Assembly: GCA_016522385.1 (NCBI GenBank)
Contig: JAEKFU010000005.1
Span: 1-8,014 of the forward strand
DNA from: Pseudomonadota bacterium
Lineage (GTDB): Bacteria > Pseudomonadota > Alphaproteobacteria > Rhizobiales > Aestuariivirgaceae
DNA: 8,014 nucleotides
Reading direction: 5' to 3'
Part shown: in pieces, positions 7,249-8,014 of the stretch
How the letters are laid out: every line of letters begins with the position of its first letter
Position numbering within the stretch: the stretch's first letter is position 1
The notes under the pieces: model-generated
Told to the model about the DNA's origin: nothing
The model's database searches: none
What the model saw: the letters and a program-made list of their open reading frames with translations, nothing else
Program-made: the position numbers and the translations under genes

Positions 7249-7437
7249 TCAGTCCTCATCAGATGGGCGGAAAATGCCGGTCTCTGGATCTTCTCGCAGA
7301 GTGACAACGTGATCGCGTGAACGGGTGCGCCGGGTGTCTACATGGGCCTTGGCATTGTCGCTACGCTGCTTGAGTTGCCGGGCAATCACAAATGCCAATG
7401 CAGCTGTCAACGTGGCCATCAAAACTTTTGCCAACAT
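7249..7437 (-). CDS. Small single-pass membrane protein of unknown function
   Basis: A 62-residue protein that I cannot name. Residues 1-19 form one hydrophobic helix (MLAKVLMATLTAALAFVIA), followed at once by RQLKQR, so the positive-inside rule suggests an N-out, C-in anchor with a cytoplasmic tail. The tail is strongly charged (DTRRTRSRD, 34-42) and ends with TLREDPETGIFRPSDED. The DPETGIFRP block (50-58) resembles a DP-x-TG-x-(Y/F)-RP ending that I recall from other small alphaproteobacterial proteins, though this is from memory. The gene is real by several signs: ATG at 7435-7437, a strong GGAGG six bases upstream, and a position 49 bases after the S49 peptidase gene on the same strand. 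It may be cotranscribed with that gene. Function is unknown. Confidence 0.75.
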   Translation of the reverse strand: MLAKVLMATLTAALAFVIARQLKQRSDNAKAHVDTRRTRSRDHVVTLREDPETGIFRPSDED

Positions 7438-7443
7438 GTCCTT

Positions 7444-7448
7444 CCTCC
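7444..7448 (-). promoter_or_regulatory. Strong ribosome binding site for the small membrane protein
   Basis: GGAGG (within GGGAGGAAGGAC) on the minus strand ends six bases before the ATG at 7435-7437. It is among the best ribosome binding sites in the window and is the main evidence that this short gene is translated. Confidence 0.7.
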
Positions 7449-7486
7449 CGACGAAAAACCGTCAATCGATAACTCAGATGGGGTTA

Positions 7487-8014
7487 CTATAAACCGAAAC
7501 GTTGCCACAGCGCACGGATTTCCAGGGCGTATACCAGGTCATCCGCAAATCCGGCAGTCATGTTCAAGTCAATTCGGTGCGCCAATTCTCCCTGTGCTGG
7601 CGATAGCAGACGGCGCAGCGAAAAACCACCAGGCCTGCTGATCGGCCTGATCTTGACCTTTTCGCCGAACTTTTCCTCAAGCACCGAATGTACGCTGCCG
7701 AGTCCATCGATCAGACCGAACTCTTGCGCCTTTGATGCCGTCCAGAAGGCGCCGGTAAACAGGTCACCTTCAGTCTCGGGCAGTTTGCCTTCGCGACGCC
7801 GTTTGACCAGATCGATAAAGCTTTGATGGATGTCAAGCTGGAGTTGCTTGAGCCGATCGACATCCTGCTTCTTTTCGGGTTGGAAGGCATCGAGTATCGC
7901 CTTGTTTTTTCCGGCAGTGTGGACACGGCGTTCAACGCCGAGCTTCTTGATGGCATCGACAAACCCAAACCCGGCGGCAACAACGCCGATCGATCCGATA
8001 ATCGATGAGTCATC
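7487..8014 (-). CDS. S49-family signal-peptide peptidase, SppA/SohB type (N-terminal part outside window)
   Basis: The last 175 residues of a serine/lysine-dyad membrane peptidase that degrades cleaved signal peptides and other membrane fragments. Recognisable blocks are GSIGVVAAGFGFVDAIKKLG (visible residues 7-26), VERRVHTAGKNKAILDAFQP, LKQLQLDIHQSFIDLVKRRR and LFTGAFWTASKAQEFGLIDG. These are typical of the short (about 300 residue) alphaproteobacterial form with one peptidase domain. The second Lys of GKNKA (visible residue 38) is the likely catalytic lysine: its distance from the expected serine fits the Ser147/Lys199 spacing of Bacillus subtilis SppA. The serine itself and any membrane anchor are encoded beyond 8014. 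The stop is TAG at 7487-7489. The C-terminal tail after about residue 115 is variable in the family. Confidence 0.9.
   Translation of the reverse strand, partial: DDSSIIGSIGVVAAGFGFVDAIKKLGVERRVHTAGKNKAILDAFQPEKKQDVDRLKQLQLDIHQSFIDLVKRRREGKLPETEGDLFTGAFWTASKAQEFGLIDGLGSVHSVLEEKFGEKVKIRPISRPGGFSLRRLLSPAQGELAHRIDLNMTAGFADDLVYALEIRALWQRFGL

Overview
The window looks like ordinary chromosome from an alphaproteobacterium, most likely of the Rhizobiales/Hyphomicrobiales. The evidence is the protein sequences: an alphaproteobacterial-style S49 peptidase, a two-subunit glycyl-tRNA synthetase, a PPDK of the bacterial type and a membrane-anchored SleB-family hydrolase. A CtrA-like box also fits. The family-level assignment is inference; no rRNA or other marker is present. 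All seven recognised genes lie on the minus strand, so transcription runs from high to low coordinates. I see no mobile elements, CRISPR arrays, tRNAs or rRNAs.

Layout in the direction of transcription. (1) 8014-7487: C-terminal 175 residues of an S49 (SppA/SohB-type) signal-peptide peptidase, cut by the window edge. (2) 7437-7249: a 62-residue single-pass membrane protein of unknown function, with a strong ribosome binding site. (3) 7087-6164: glyQ, the alpha subunit of glycyl-tRNA synthetase. (4) 6164-5922: an 80-residue protein with two CDGSH iron-sulfur motifs. Its ATG overlaps the glyQ stop codon (TAATG). (5) 5896-3764: glyS, the beta subunit, 25 nt further on. (6) 3612-925: ppdK, pyruvate phosphate dikinase, behind its own candidate promoter and a perfect 7-bp inverted repeat. 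(7) 751-1: a membrane-anchored SleB-family cell wall hydrolase, cut at its C-terminal end, starting at a GTG and preceded by a CtrA-like site.

How they fit together. glyQ and glyS encode the two halves of one alpha2beta2 enzyme that charges tRNA-Gly, and the CDGSH gene sits inside that operon with apparent translational coupling to glyQ. ppdK interconverts pyruvate and phosphoenolpyruvate and appears to be separately controlled. The two ends of the window carry envelope functions: membrane proteolysis at the right and peptidoglycan cleavage at the left.

I did not find a clearly novel system. The points most worth a second look are the CDGSH gene between the two synthetase subunits, the operator-like palindrome overlapping the ppdK promoter, the CtrA-like box ahead of the hydrolase, and the small membrane protein with a C-terminal DPETGIFRP motif.
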